DNA of 64,000 bases from Mesostigma viride (taxonomy: Eukaryota > Streptophyta > Mesostigmatophyceae > Mesostigmatales > Mesostigmataceae). The DNA lies in contig RPFO01001843.1 in assembly GCA_009746045.1 (NCBI GenBank), forward strand, positions 1-64,000, written 5' to 3'. The notes under the pieces were generated by a model. That model worked only from the letters and a program-made list of their open reading frames with translations. It made no database searches and had not been told where the DNA came from. Made by a program: the position numbers and the translations under genes. Of this stretch, positions 1-14,034 are shown one piece after another. How positions within the stretch are numbered: position 1 is the first letter of the stretch; every line of letters starts with the position of its first letter.

Positions 1-1234
<1,234 letters not shown>

Positions 1235-2002
1235 AGTGTGTGTGGATGTGCGTTTGTGCACGTATGTGTGCGCTTTGGCCGGTGTGTATGCTTCGGTCTT
1301 CCTGCGTGTGTGTGGTGGCCACACTGGGTGCTTGCCAGATGGCCATACCACCGATTTGACAGGATTGCGTGGGTGCACACAAGCGGCGCGGGAAGGCCAT
1401 GGTGGTCCCTAGTCACCGTGTGGCTGGTTGGTGGTCTGGCAGGCAAGGCTCCACCTTTACTGCCTTGATGTATGACGACCCACCCACCACCCACCACCAG
1501 CTTGAATCGTCACAACCGTGGGCGGCCCCAGGCCTAGACATCGGGAGCAACCTCGCGCATGCCGCTTGCTGCAAGGGCCACGTTCTCCCCTTGTGTGCCC
1601 TCCCCTTGCACGCCCTTGTGATGCGGCGTTGGCATCCTGTGCGACATCTCATGGTGTCACCTCACGCTTTTCTCACCACATGCCGCTTGTTGTATGGACC
1701 ATGCACCCTTGCGCTCACCCGCCCTGCCGGCGCCTCCTGCCCCTGCCTGGCCACTGGCCGTCCCCTCCACTCCTCCCTATGCTCCTCCATCCCCCCGTCT
1801 GCTTTCCTCCCTCCCCGTTGCTCCCTCCCCTTCTTCCCCCCGCCCCTCCCTCCATGCTCTCCCCTTGACCCCCCCCCCCCTAATGCTCCCCTTTCGCTCT
1901 CCTCCCCCCCCCGTGCTCCCCCTCTCGTTCCCCACTCCCCACCCTCGTTCCCCCTCGCCTTCCCTTTTCCTTGCGTCTCTTCTATCTTTTGGCGCCCCAC
2001 AG

Positions 2003-5000
2003 CTGGTCAACCAGTCGCGCCGCATGACGCGCGTGTCCCCGGTGACGGGCGATAGCGGGCGGCTTCTGCAGATCCTGTACAACCTGGTCGGCAACTGCTG
2101 CAAGTTCACTGCGCAAGGTGAGCGCGCGCATGCTGTGGCTGCACGGCGCCCTGCTATAGGCAAGATCCGCGCGGCCCAGTGACGCGCGACAGTTGCCCAC
2201 CAAAAGTGGCTTGTAGCGCGGCATGGCAGCCATGCGGGATATGGCCGCGCAGCATACCAGGAACGCTAACGACCTGGCAGCGGGCCGTTGGACGACAGGC
2301 CGAGGTTCCTCACGAACCAGGGCCGATGTGGGGTGTTGGCACCCAGGACGCGCCCGTACACAGGGATGGGCTGCCTGGCTTTGCACGCAGCGGTTTGGAC
2401 GGCTAGTGATCCTCCGTTGACCTTTTGGGCACCTACTGGGTCTGCTGCCTGCCTGGACTGGTGCAGCAGACCTGTTTTCTCCCGCCAGTGCGTGCACGTT
2501 GCTACCCACGTTGCGCTCGTGCACTTGCCCTCCCTCCGCACACCCGGCTGTGCCGTGTTCCCGGTGCATGCCTCCCGCGGATGGGCCTGCGTGGCACTTA
2601 TGCCTGGCCTTCCTCGAACGCTCTGCCTGACCGCTACTCATGCCCTTGCGTGACCCTCTACTCACGCTCTGCGTGATGCTCTATTCACGCTCTACTCCGC
2701 AAGGTCAGGCAGAGCGTGACGTCAAATCACGGTCTGCCTGACCCTCTACTCACGCTCTGCCTGATGCTCCCCCTGTGTCATCTCTCCGTGGTGCTGTACT
2801 TGGCATCACGCGGCGCGCGAGCGCAGGCACGGTCACGCTGTCGCTGGTGGAGGAGGAGGACGTGGTGTGGGTAAGGGTGGAGGACACGGGGATCGGCATC
2901 GAGGAGGACAAGCTGCATACAGTCTTTGACGCGTTCGTGCAGGTAGGCACACATTCGCCGCGTGGTTGCTGTCATGATCATCACCGCCGAGGGGCGTGGC
3001 TGGTGGGCATCGCTTGCTGTCATGATCATCACCGCCGAGAGGTGTGGCTGGTGGGCATCACGGTCGTTTATCATGGGCTGGTTCTGCGGGATGGCATCAT
3101 GGGGCGTCCACACAAGCAGGCAGCGCCTGTTGCTGCACGCCTGGCCCAGGTGGCGCTGTGCGGTGTCAAGTGCGGGTGCGGGTGCAGGCACGGGCGCGGG
3201 TGTGTGTTTTGAGCGACATTATTGTGTGGCCGCTGGCTGTGTGGCGCGTGGTTCAATGCTGTACGGAGTTTGGTCCCGGACCAGTTGTGGCCCTGGCAGA
3301 CACGTTGTTGGGGGGGTACTCCCCGCTGCATGCCCGACGGCCCTAGGGCTGCGGATCTCGCGGCCAGGGCGCCCATCCGCAAGGCACCCACCCCCCATGT
3401 CTGGCATGATGTGAGGCTTGTGGCCTGGTGCGGGAAGCAATCGAAGTTGGCACTCCCCCTTTGTTAGCACGGCCATGCTGCGGTGGCTGGTTTCTGTTGC
3501 TCACTCCCCCGGCATCGGTTGGATGCCTTTGCAACCCCCCCACACACGCACACGCACACGCCCTGTGCCCCTACCACCAGGCGGATGAGAGCATTGGCAA
3601 GAAGTTTGGAGGCTCGGGCATCGGGTACGTGTTCTAGCAGGACCTGCACGCGGACGAGGGAGGGTAGACCCTGCCGCGCCATGCACACACGGATGGCTGT
3701 CTTGTGTGGGATGCTGGCAGACCCAAATTAGGGGTGAAAGACACATGTTGGGGGGCAGGGGGCGTAATTATAGGAATCGGGTGGGAGGGGGGGTTATTCC
3801 TGAGCTTGTTGGTGCTGTTGATGTGCCCACGCTTTTCCCACTGGCATGAGCGTGACGTGGGGCATTATGCCACGTGTCCTTGCCAGCCTCATCATCACAT
3901 GCTGTGCTGTCTTCCTTCCCCCAGTGACGGCAGCCTGGCCAGCCATGATAGGGATGGAGGGCAGTGGATGCTTGGATGTTGGGGATCTACATCGCCATGC
4001 TGGCGTCTGTGCACGTGCCAGCTAGTGCCGTGGGTGGCGTAGTCGTCATGCCTCTTCTCGTAGGTTGGCAGGGCAGCGAGCGCCCTGTGTGCCTGCCAAA
4101 CGGATCGAGGGGAATCGCCGCCACCTCCCAACGCATGGTAGTAGCCATGCAGCAGCGCGGCAATGCCTTGGTGCGGTGCCCTGCACATGTCAACATGACC
4201 ATCTTGCACCCCCCTGGGATGGAGATCCATGTGCTACCACCGGTTGGCGTGTCTCTCATTGCCTCTGGCCTAAAACTTGGGAATCCTACCCCTTTTTCAA
4301 ACCTAAAAGCACAAACTCTTCCCCCGACCTTATTTCTTGTGAGCGTAGCGCCAGTCGGAATAGCCATGTGTCTTCCTGGTGTGCCGATACACACAGATTC
4401 GGTCGGTGTCATGCGTGAAATTTGGCACGTGACCACTTCGCGCTGGCTGTTTTAGCTGAACATATTGCCCTGCATGTTACCATGGTGTGTTAAACCGTAC
4501 ATTCAAACTGCGCGCTGACCCCTTTCTGCCCCTTCCCCCCCCCCCCCCCACACATGCTTGCGCCCGCAGGCTGAGCATCGCGAAGAAGCTGGTGGAGGCA
4601 CAGGGCGGCATGATCAACGTCACGTCCACGCTGGGGCGGGGCTCCGTATTCTCCTTCTCCGTGCCCCGCAACAAGGTGTGTGCGTGCGCCGGCCCCACAT
4701 CTCCCACACCCCACGGGCACCGCACCCCGGGCGCGGTGGGGATGTCATGCGGATGTCGCCAGTAGCTATCACTATCTGCCCGATGTGCGGTGCGGCTGCC
4801 CGTTGTGGTGGAGCCAGCATGGTATGAATGTGGTTGTGCACTCATGGGGACTGGTGGGCGATAGCTAACTTGCCCATGGATGTTCGCGCATGCGCATGCG
4901 TCAATTGGACGCGGGTGCGCGTCTGCTTGTCCCGCCCCTGAGTATGCTGCCCTGCATCCAGGAGATGACCCATGGGTGACATCGCTACGGTGTAGTGACC

Positions 5001-8000
5001 ATGATCTCCGTGGCGCAGCCAGCGCAGGCCCTCACACCCGCATGTTTGTGGCCGCCCCCACGCTCCCTGCACGCGGTCAATACCACGATGGCTATCCCTC
5101 CGTGTATCCCACGCACCAGGCGGCGCCCTACAAGGTCAAGGAGCCCCTTCCCGTGGTGGCGCACGCCATCCGCTTGGATGACGACGACTATGAGGGGAAC
5201 GGCGCCGACGAGGTGAGTGGGGCGACAGAGGGCGCGCAGCGTAGGTGGGCACGCAGGGGTCGGGGGTCGGTGGGCGTGCCTTTGGGCAGAATGAATTAGA
5301 GAGTGTGGCAAGGCGTGATGTACCATGGCGGCTGTATTGTGGATGTACGTTAACTTGGGTAGCCTGCGTGCTCGTCACGCCTGGCCCGGTCGCCGCGGGC
5401 ATCCTCTGCCACGTGACGGTGTGCCCGCTGACAACGCCCATAAATGCACCCATCCACGTACCCAGCCACCCAGCCACCCAGCCACCCAGCCACCCAGCCA
5501 CCCAGCCACCCAGCCACCCAGCCACCCAGCCACCTAGCCACCCAGCCACCCAGCCACCAGCCAGCTGTCCACCTATTTGAGCCTAGAAACAAGCTGACAG
5601 GTGGACGGTGACCTGTCATCTTGGAATGTGGTGGCCTTGGAATACAGGTCTTTCTAGGCAACAGTGGCGAGTTTCACTATTTGCGTCGCTTCATCTGAGG
5701 GCACGAACGAGTGCTCCGACCTCGTGGCCACCAACAAAATGTCCCGTGGGAAGCGCTGCGGGCTCCTCTGCGCGCCCATAAAGTCCGTGGCCTATGCTAG
5801 CAGACCGTGACATGCGCCTCACCCGCCCCCGCCGTACCCTAGGCCGTCCAACACCCGGCGTGCGTCGCCCGGTTCCCCTCTGTCGCGCCCCGCTGCCGCG
5901 CCCCCTCTCTCGCGCCCCGCTGCCGCGCCCCCTCTCTCGCGCCCCGCTGCCGCGCCCCCATCCCGTCGATGCGTTCCCTTTTTCGTGTGCCGTTGCCTCG
6001 TGTCTAGCGAGTTGTGCACGCATGTGGTCACCGCACGATCGGCCGTGTGACCCGTGGCCCTGGCGGCCCCACCGGCTCCCTGACCGCCCGACCCCCTGCT
6101 GGCCCCACGGTTGCCCCGCTTGGCACCCACGCCTCACACACAAACACCGATTGCCCCACCTCCCCTCTTGCCCTTGTCGCCACCTTCGTTCTTGCCCCCT
6201 CGTCCTTGTCACCCTGTTTCTTGACGCACAGCTGCGCGGCGGGCTGCTCCGCACCTCCGAGGAGTCGATGGCCGCCAGCACCATCAGCAGCGGGTCGACG
6301 CTCATGGCCGCCCTCAGCGCCACCGACAACGGCGTGACAACCGTGGGGGGGGCCAAGCCGGTTGATCCGGTAAGCCTGGAGGAGGGCAGCAGTCGGCGCG
6401 GGGGCCCACCGACAAGTGTGAGCTTTAGCACCGACGTCCGGGACAGCACCGCGCCGCCATCCCGCCTGCGCCGCCCCCGCCGCTCGCTGTCGAGTACCGA
6501 GATTCATCTGACCGAGGCGCAGGCGGGGGCGACGCAATACGCGGACATGGTGGTCAGCCCCCGCCACATGCGCAACCCCGCGTCCGGCCACGGCCCCCCC
6601 CGCCGCAACGTGTCAAGCGGGTCCCCCTCGTGGTGGCAGCCACGCTGGTCACGCCCCGCCTCCGCCAACGTGGGCGCAGGCGAGTGGAACCCGAGCTGGA
6701 TGGACGACCTGCTCGCGGCCCCCTTGTCGGACCACCCGGCGATGATGCGCATGCACCTGCTCATGCAGCAGCGCATGATGGTGTCCGACCAGCAGCGCAT
6801 GATGCTGCGCTCCGCCACCGGGGGGGGCGGAGGCAACCGGCCAACGCAAGCTTGGCCGCAGCCGTTTGCGACACAGGAGCAGGAGCAGGGGTCCCTCGGG
6901 GCAGTAGGGGGCGAGGAACCGGGAACAGGGGGCGGGAAACCCCCCGCCGGCGCGGCCCTGACCCCAGGCATGGTTCTGGAACGCAAGCTGTCACTGCCCA
7001 AGACGTGGCGCACACGCACGCCCTCACCGCCCAAGCCGTCGGACGAGAGTGAGGCGGCAGTGGCACGATCGCCCAGTGCCCTTGTGTGGTGGCAGCGACC
7101 TGGGTCGTATCCGCAGATGCGCGAGGTAGACCCCACCCTTGCGGACCTGGTTCGCTCGCCCGAACGCAAGAAGCCGTCCGCACCCTCTGGCGCAGGGCTG
7201 ATGGTGCCCCTGGGGGACCGGGACCGCAGCCCGCGCGGCGAGGACGCGCCAGCGGGCGGTGCGCGCCGGCCGGGCGAGCGCGCACGGTGCCCACCTGTGC
7301 ATGTAAAGTCCACCAGCATCGCGGCGCTGGGCGGCGGCGAGGCCCTGGACCCGCGGCTGGCCGAGGCGGCGCGCATGTCCCCGGCGGACCGGCGAAGCTC
7401 GTGGTCGCAAAACATGCTTGTAGGGGAGGGGGAGGGCGGCAGCGGGCAGGACAGCGAGGGCAGCTACGGCTGGGGGGCGCCGAACGCGTCGATGTCTGGA
7501 TCGCCCTCGGAGCACAGCCGCGGTCACAGGGGCCGCTCCGACCCCGACTCGCATTTGCCCCCGCTCTCGCCCCGGCTTGCGTACAACCTGCCCTCCTCCC
7601 CGCGCTTTGACCTGCCCGGCCACCCACACCCGCCGCCCTACCACACGCAGCCATCGTCACAGGCTCTCACGGGCAGCGGGGCGGGTGGCGGCGGCGACGA
7701 GTTTGCGCTGGACCCTATGCGGCGCCCTGTGCGCGTGGGGACGTCCCGCCCGCACAGGCGCGTGCGCACTGAGGCCTTTGGCAGCAAGCACCTCTCGCCG
7801 GGCGCGCCGCCCTCACCCTCACCCCAGAACACGCCGCCACTGCTGCTTGAGGGCGACCGCGCAACCACCGGGCCCAAGGTCTCGGTGCAGCCAAGCGTGC
7901 GCGGGACGCCGTCGGCCGGCCGGCTGTCCGCCTCCACTGCACCCGTCGCCGCCGTCGCTGCCACCGCTGCGGCCGCTGTGGCTGCTGTGGCCTCTGATTC

Positions 8001-9207
8001 GGGGTCCGGTGCCAGCGGCAGTGGCCTTGCTTCGTTGCGTTTGAATGCGGCGGCACCCAGCTTGCAGGGGAAGGCCGAGCGCCCCACGGCCACGTACATG
8101 GGTCCCCTGCTGTCCACCCTGGCCGGGTCAGGCAACCTTCACTCGAGCACGGCTGGCGGTCTGCAGCGCTTGGATGGCGGCATCGGCGGGGCGAGCGGGC
8201 CAGGGTTGGGCATGTCCCGACCGGACGTGGCGTTAGGCCCCTCCCCGCCCTTGGCTGCGTTGGGCGTCCACAAGGCGGGCTTCCTGCAGACCTTCTCCCC
8301 TCAATCACCAGAGCATGCGCGTTCGCGGCAGCAGGGCTGGGTTGGTGACCTGCGCCCGTTTGACTTCATTCTGGCCAGCAAGACGCGCGGCGGTGAGGGT
8401 GGCGGTGGCGGCGGGGGTGGCAGCAGTGGGGACGGTGCCAGCAGCCACGGCCCAGGTCCCCTGTTTGGGACGTGGGCGCAATTGGCGGGGGCGGCGGAGG
8501 CTCTGCCGGGATCCATGGAGCCGCATGAAAAGGGGCGGCCGGCGCGCAGCCGCTCGGGGGGCGCACCATCAGCGGATGCGGGGGGGGAGGAAGGCGATGG
8601 CAGCGGCGAGATTGTCTCACGCCAGCTCTCCCTGCAGAATGTGCAGCCCAGCCCGCTAGCGGAGGAGCGCCCCCCCCCACAGCCCAGGAAGGCCATGGTG
8701 TCGCCCAATAGTGAGCTGGGGGGCGGCAGTGCGGGCATGGGGGGGAGCGGCCTGTCCGCGCCCCACTGGCTGATCAGCCGGCAAAACAGCCAGGGTGAGC
8801 TGCGGGGCCAACGGGAGCGGGCGGCCATCCTGTACAGTCGACAGGGCAGCCTGAAGGATGTGCGTGTGGCGCAGGCGGCGACACGGCGCAGCTTCTCGCG
8901 CCAGGGCAGCCTGGGGGAGGTGCGTCGTGGCCTGGAGGCCTTCCGCTCTGAGATGGATGCGCACGGTGGTGCGGGGGCGGAGGAGCGGTGGGAGGCCGAG
9001 GGCAGGCAGGGCGCGGGGCTGGATGGCAGCGCAGGTCGGGGTCTGCTCAGCCCCAAGCGGGAAATATCCCATGGGGGGTGGCAGCAGCAGCTGCTACCGC
9101 CGCCGCATTTGCTGCAAGACCAGCGTGCATGGCTTCAGGAGCAAGAGGAGCACGAGGACCAGCGCCAGCTTGTGCAGCAGAGCAACTGGTTCCAGGGTGA
9201 TGCCTAG
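2003..9207 (+). CDS. Histidine kinase ATPase half with long disordered tail (5' part outside window)
   Basis: Exons seen: 2003-2117, 2827-2942, 3581-3624, 4570-4675, a fifth ending at 5212 (start 4943, or an undetected small exon in between), and 6232-9207. Phases join exactly through the ATPase core. The HATPase_c boxes follow in order: N box (RLLQILYNLVGNCCKFT), G1 (VEDTGIGI), F box (VFDAFVQ) and G2 (KKFGGSGIG joined to LSIAKKLVEAQGG), then a closing beta strand (RGSVFSFSVP). This fold binds ATP for autophosphorylation of a histidine; the H-box dimerisation domain must lie upstream of the window. No receiver domain with its phospho-Asp follows. Instead an acidic linker leads into a roughly 990-residue Ser/Pro/Gly/Ala-rich tail with no recognisable fold. 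The tail carries four spaced SRQxS motifs near 8614, 8774, 8835 and 8893, and a Gln-rich end. Stop TAG at 9205-9207. The protein may be a plain or scaffold-type kinase. The fifth exon's start is the weak point. Confidence 0.85.
2118..2826 (+). repeat. Histidine kinase intron with CTCTACTCACGCTCTGC repeats
   Basis: Between exons 2003-2117 and 2827-2942. From about 2600 to 2770 the intron holds several copies of a CTCTACTCACGCTCTGCCTGA-like unit, plus one partly inverted copy (GGTCAGGCAGAGCGTGA), so a local hairpin is possible. No coding content seen. Confidence 0.6.
5459..5566 (+). repeat. (CAGCCACC)n minisatellite in histidine kinase intron
   Basis: About thirteen head-to-tail copies of the 8-bp unit CAGCCACC, nearly perfect, in the intron between exon end 5212 and exon start 6232. 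Non-coding; the open frames crossing it are artefacts. Confidence 0.9.
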
Positions 9208-11275
9208 AGTGGCGGCAGGGCCAGGCGGGCCGCCAGCTCCTGGTATCCTGGCAGGCGGGGCTTCCGCTGGCACATTCCGGTGGTCGGTGGCGAGACACGG
9301 GGTGGGAGGGGAGGCAGTAGTCTGGGTACGGAAATGGCCCCAATTGTACACGCGAAAAGTGTACATTTTGTGCCGAGGAGTTCAAGGATCGCCGTGAGAA
9401 TTCTGAACGCGAGAGTTTGCATTTTGAAAGGGTTGGTCTGGGTGTGTGCGGCGCGCTGCATTAGCCCAGCATGCGCGTAGCAGGCGATTGATCGCGGGCC
9501 ATGTACCGGGCCATGTACCCGGCCATGTACCCGGCTATGGGTGCTGCGTGCATATTGCCAGGGGGTGGGGCAGTTTCCATGGGCGGGCGCGGGTACGTAC
9601 GTTGGTTTTCGAGCTCGGGGCACACTGACCCATGTTCAACGAGAGGAGAAACTGAGGGACCAGCCGGGGGAGCCTGCACCTTGTCTCACTGGCTAGACAG
9701 ATAAAATCGAAGTATGTCACCCTGTGTGAGTGTTGAAGCAATGCATGCGAGAGGAGGGGCGGCAAAGCACGGGGGATGTGTGGGTGCGTAAAGGGCATCA
9801 TCGCACTAAGGCGGGCCGCATGGAAAGAAAAATAAGCAGTTTACTGCAGGTTGTCCGGGGATCATTGGAACAAACAGCAGGCATTTTTTTTATTCGATGT
9901 ATTGGTTTGAGGCGCAAAGCTGTTGTGCTCAAGGCAGCTTTGCGGAAGGGACTCTGGGAGCATGGACAGAGGGTGAGACACATGGAGCGACAGGCTTGCT
10001 TTTCCTATGTTGGCCATGAGTCGGGACTGTCCAATAAACAACCTGCCACCACCAGAGGCAACAGCGGGAGGCCTGGATTGCATCGCAGGCCCGACTTCAG
10101 GAACATGGCTGGGATTGGCGTCAGCGTGCCATCGTGTGCTGCTTATTGTTTCTTGGTCAGCACGTAGCATTTTGAAGGCAGTTTTCTTTCCCTCCTGCCT
10201 TTGGGCATGTTTAGCACGATGGCAAGGGGCGCGTTTGCCGCCAGTTTCAGTACTTGATCAGGAAAGTGTGCCCATGGGTTAGGGGCGCCACTGGTAAAGA
10301 AATTCAGGCTTGACATTGCCAAGCACAAGTTATGTGACTGATGTGTGATCATGACAGTTAGATAGTGGTGTGTGGTCTTGGAAGATTGGAGCTAGGTGAC
10401 AGGATGGCAGCTGGTGTTGCATGTTCCATTTTTGAGAAGATTTCTATGAACTCAGGTCTAACCTGCCATAGCCGTCTATAGTTGTGCCAATTGTCATCTA
10501 TTTCCTGATTTGTCAGGATACGCTGCCGGGTAGATCCTTGTGGTGGTGCACTTGCAAGGGCTGCCGAGGCGCTATCACTGATTTCTCTGCATGCTGTGCT
10601 GTGTGTAACAGAATAAAATGGTGGCCTCTGCTCCACTAAATATACAGATCTTTTACCTCCTGTCATTGAAGACAGAACGGAGTTATCAAATCGCGAGAGA
10701 CAGGGGAAATCCCTAGCACTCTCCAGGAATCTTAGAGGGTGGTCGTTTCATGTCTAGAGGAGTTTCCTACAAGACCTTACTCCGTCAGTAGAGAGCGGTG
10801 GTCCCCTTTTGGTCGGGCGTCTCTCTGCTTGTTCATACAGACACAAGACTTCCTGTCTATCGGATATGGCTGTCCAATAACAGGGCCTGAAGTGAGGATG
10901 TTTGGTTATTAGAAATAACTTCACATTGTTGGGGGTATCCGCCTGATGGCTATGGTGACAAACAGGCAAAGCTTATGTCTCCTTCGACACAGAGGAGTCC
11001 AACGCAATCTCACAGGTCTCAGCCAATCAGCAGAACATCTAGACGAACTGGTAAGGTTCTCTCGATCTAGATATGCTTGACACCCCTGACGTCAGAAAGA
11101 TCCTAAATGACATCAGTCAGATTACACTGAACGCTGAATGCCAAGTCCGCGTACTTGAATGTAACAGCACACACGCTGGACATCAGAAAATATACTGTTT
11201 CACTGCATGTGCAGAAACCACCATACCATGTCTTACAGTTACTGCTGCGACAAGTCATTCATTCATTAGAAACAT
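9208..11275. other. 3' flank of histidine kinase gene, no gene recognised
   Basis: Follows the TAG at 9205-9207. At 9499-9538 there are about four tandem copies of a 12-bp unit (CCATGTACCCGG), probably in the 3' UTR. From about 10300 on the composition becomes AT-richer and resembles the transposon-filled DNA that follows. Short open frames here match nothing I recognise. Confidence 0.5.
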
Positions 11276-12689
11276 TACTCCGTTGGGAGTACATCTGTAG
11301 CACATATCCCTGAGAAGGGGCATATGGCCTATAATACATTCTAGGCTACTTCCTGCAAGGGTGGGAATGTAAACAACACTTGCTCTAGGTGCACTAGGGC
11401 ACCTGCACCACCCAGAGTCTCGGGCAACTCCCAGCTAAGGGGAGCCCGTCATAGGTGGGGAAGATCATTATGGCTATACAAGAGCTAGGCTGCCCCCAGT
11501 GTCTCATCGGATCACCGCATGGTCACCGCAACCTTGCGCCTATACGTCTTCAGGCCCCTGCGCGCCGCCGCCCCCGGCCCCGCCCTGACTGGACCTGCTT
11601 ACGCCCCGTTCGTGGGCGCAGGGAGAAGTGGCCGGTCAGAGGATGACATACGCCGCGATGCAATCAGGTCTGCCTTCGTGGACGCGCAACCTTTGATGTA
11701 CCTGGATGCAGATCGCAGTGTAGATCTCACGCCACCCTACGAACTGTTCATGCGATCGGTGGAGCTTGGCTCTAAGCTTCTCCCCGAGCAACCCCGTGCC
11801 CGACCAGCCCCGCTCTACCTGCGCGACGCCCGGGTGGTTGCCGCCCGGCTGGCGGCCTGGCGCTAGCGCAGGCCCGCCGCCGCGGGGAGGACCTGTACCC
11901 GTACCAGGAACGGCTTACTCAAGCATATACTGCCGCACATGCGGAGGAGGTGGAGACACTTGCCGCCGAAATCAATCGCCACACGGCCGCCAACCAGCAC
12001 AAGGCGGCCTGGCGCTCTCTCGACTGTCTCACCGGACGGCGGGAAACGCAACGGGCTGACATCCCAGGTACCCCCAGTGAACGCCTTGAGATTCGGTTCA
12101 GCTCCCAGGCCAAACTATCGGGGCCCCCTGGCCCGCCCCCCCCGCTTGACCCCGCTGCAGCTGCACGCCCTGCGGCCAGCCGAGGCGGCCCCATGGAGCC
12201 CCCGCAGGCGCCCACCAGTGAGACGCGGACTACCTGGTCCCACCGCTCTCCGACCCCCTGGTGGACGGCCCCCACGACGAGTGGACTCCCCAGGAATGGG
12301 CTGCTGCATGCCATCTCCACCCTCCCCAATGATGCTGCCATGGGCCGGGAGTGGACAATACTTCACCGGAGGTGGTTAAGATGCCTGAGCTTGAGCCTTT
12401 CCTCCTGGATGTTTGCAACCGGATTCTACGATATGGCCTCCCCCCGCCGACGTATTGGAAGACCGGCCGCTGTCCGGGTCATGCTCTACAAGGGCAAGGG
12501 GTCCGCCGCGGATGCCGGCAACTACCGCGGCGTATGCCTCCAAAGCTGCGTGCTGAAAGTCTTCATGCGTCTCCTGCTGAACCGCATGCGCGCCAGCCTC
12601 GATCCCCACCTAGGTGAGTCCCAGATGGGCTTCCGTGTTGGTCGCAATTGTGTTATGGTCACCATTATTATTAATATCTAACTAGAGTA

Positions 12690-12903
12690 ACCTGCTGGCT
12701 CCGCCCAGCCCAAAACAGGCCAAAATTTTCAGAGACTCAGCAGAGGAAGTATTCAAAAAGCTCAAGGCCATGTATGATGACCTGGACCCCTGCTTTTTTG
12801 TTGTACCCACCCCCTCTGGACTGCTGTTCTTTGTGTGGCATGGAGATGACCAACTCATTTGTGGGCCTAGAACTGAGGTGGAAAAATTTATTCAGCAGGG
12901 GTA
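12690..12903 (+). pseudogene. Ty1/copia-type reverse transcriptase fragment
   Basis: One frame ending at TAA 12902-12904 encodes about 60 residues of the copia reverse-transcriptase palm: a DPCFF motif, a GLLFFVW strand, HGDDQLICG where active elements have a V/YVDD-type box, then a GP.TEVEKFI helix start. The remaining gag/integrase/RNase H parts are not visible. It lies inside LINE copy 1, so it is a nested insertion or its remnant. The tyrosine position of the active-site box is histidine, in keeping with decay. Confidence 0.65.
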
Positions 12904-13154
12904 AAATTCAACACATTTGCTGTGGGGTGTGAGTGCTGGCTAGGTCAGATTTGTATTCATTTGCAGCTTGAGGACACAAGCTTTGTATACACTTACTTAA
13001 TGTGTGCTCCAATAACTGGCCAAACCAGCCAGCTGTGTACACCTTATTTAATGTGCAATTTAACACCTGGCCAGAACAGCCAGCTGTCACCAACCTGGCT
13101 CAACCAGCCATGTCTCTTTTGTACCCCTAATCAACTTAAAAACAATAACAATAA

Positions 13155-13735
13155 TGTTGGGGGTGCAGACCTGCATTAAGAAATAAATAATAAAACAATG
13201 CTGGAGTTAGTCTCCATGCTTTGCTGTAGACTAAGTCTCAAAGGCATTGTGAATACAACGTATGAATAAGCCTTGTAAACCTACGTTGGTATGTGAATAT
13301 CAATACGTACCACGTGGGCTATGCAGATAGGAATGCTAGTCGAGTCGCATACGTTTCCCTAGATAGGTACTTTGGGTACTGGGGTACATGACAGATGTCA
13401 GTACCCAGTATACGTAGTGTCCTGTCATTGGACGGTACTAGAGTATCCTAGATAGGGACCGTACTGCAGCGTGCATTGATCTGTGATCACACGATGCAGT
13501 GACTAGACTGCTACAGGTCTGTCATCGTGCGGCCTCGGGCCAACGGTCTGCACCCAACGGTCACTGGCGGCGCAGCCAGTGAGAGGAACGTTGATAAAGG
13601 GTAAACCTATTTTCTAATGAACGAAGCAATTCATTGCTCTCAGCACTCTGTGTTCTCAAGCATTGTACCAAGTCGGTCGTTCGTATTCTAACTGTTGCTG
13701 GCGGCCGACCTAGTGGTCCCAGCTTCGTTTGAACA
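13155..13735 (+). mobile_element. Possible copia-type LTR
   Basis: Downstream of the copia fragment, an approximately 580-bp stretch begins TGTTGGGGGTG and ends TTTGAACA, the TG...CA termini usual for copia LTRs. It stops just before LINE coding sequence resumes at about 13742. No second LTR or clean target duplication was found, so this is an inference from termini and position only. Confidence 0.35.
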
Positions 13736-14034
13736 TCGCAAATTCACTCCCTCTCTCTTGCTTGGACTGCTATGCAGAACAAGCGGAGGTGGAAGACGAT
13801 TGTCCAGGCTCACTACGCCAGCCCCTGTGGGCAAGCCCCCCCCCCCCAAGAGGAAGGGGCGCTTTGCTGAGTAGAGTAGTTAGGGTTTTCTAGATTAGAT
13901 TAGCTTAGAGTTAGATTAGTTCGATTACGTTGCTTCGCCCACCTCCATCCATCCAGCAAAGGAATACGTGCTACATGATCTCCCAACAGAGTCATGCTAT
14001 TTTTTAATTTAAATTTTTTAATCCCCCGTGTGCT

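Larger units (their letters stand above)
11280..14030 (+). mobile_element. LINE copy 1, internally deleted and interrupted
   Basis: The 5' leader (11300-11480) matches, in reverse, the region upstream of the LINE at 52.8-56.4 kb (shared CTTCCTGCAAGGGT and GGTGCAC...GCACCTGCACCAC). The reverse-transcriptase fingers region follows at 12475-12650 (YKGKGSA, NYRGVCLQS, then LGESQMGF.VGRN), and the frame is then lost. The LINE C-terminus reappears at 13742-13875 (SLAWTAMQNKRRWK..V, Pro/Lys/Arg tail, stop near 13873), followed by the shared 3' UTR with CTACATGATCTCCCAAC at 13972-13988. The central palm with the catalytic YADD box is missing, and copia-type DNA sits in its place. Dead copy. Confidence 0.8.

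Noticed and set aside
6504-9056. Long reverse-strand frames opposite the histidine kinase tail
   Set aside because: GC-rich antisense shadows. The plus strand is the natural continuation of the HATPase exons, with matching phase.
9730-10167. 145-codon frame as a gene after the histidine kinase
   Set aside because: No recognisable domain, ordinary non-coding composition, and lies in the likely 3' UTR/intergenic stretch.
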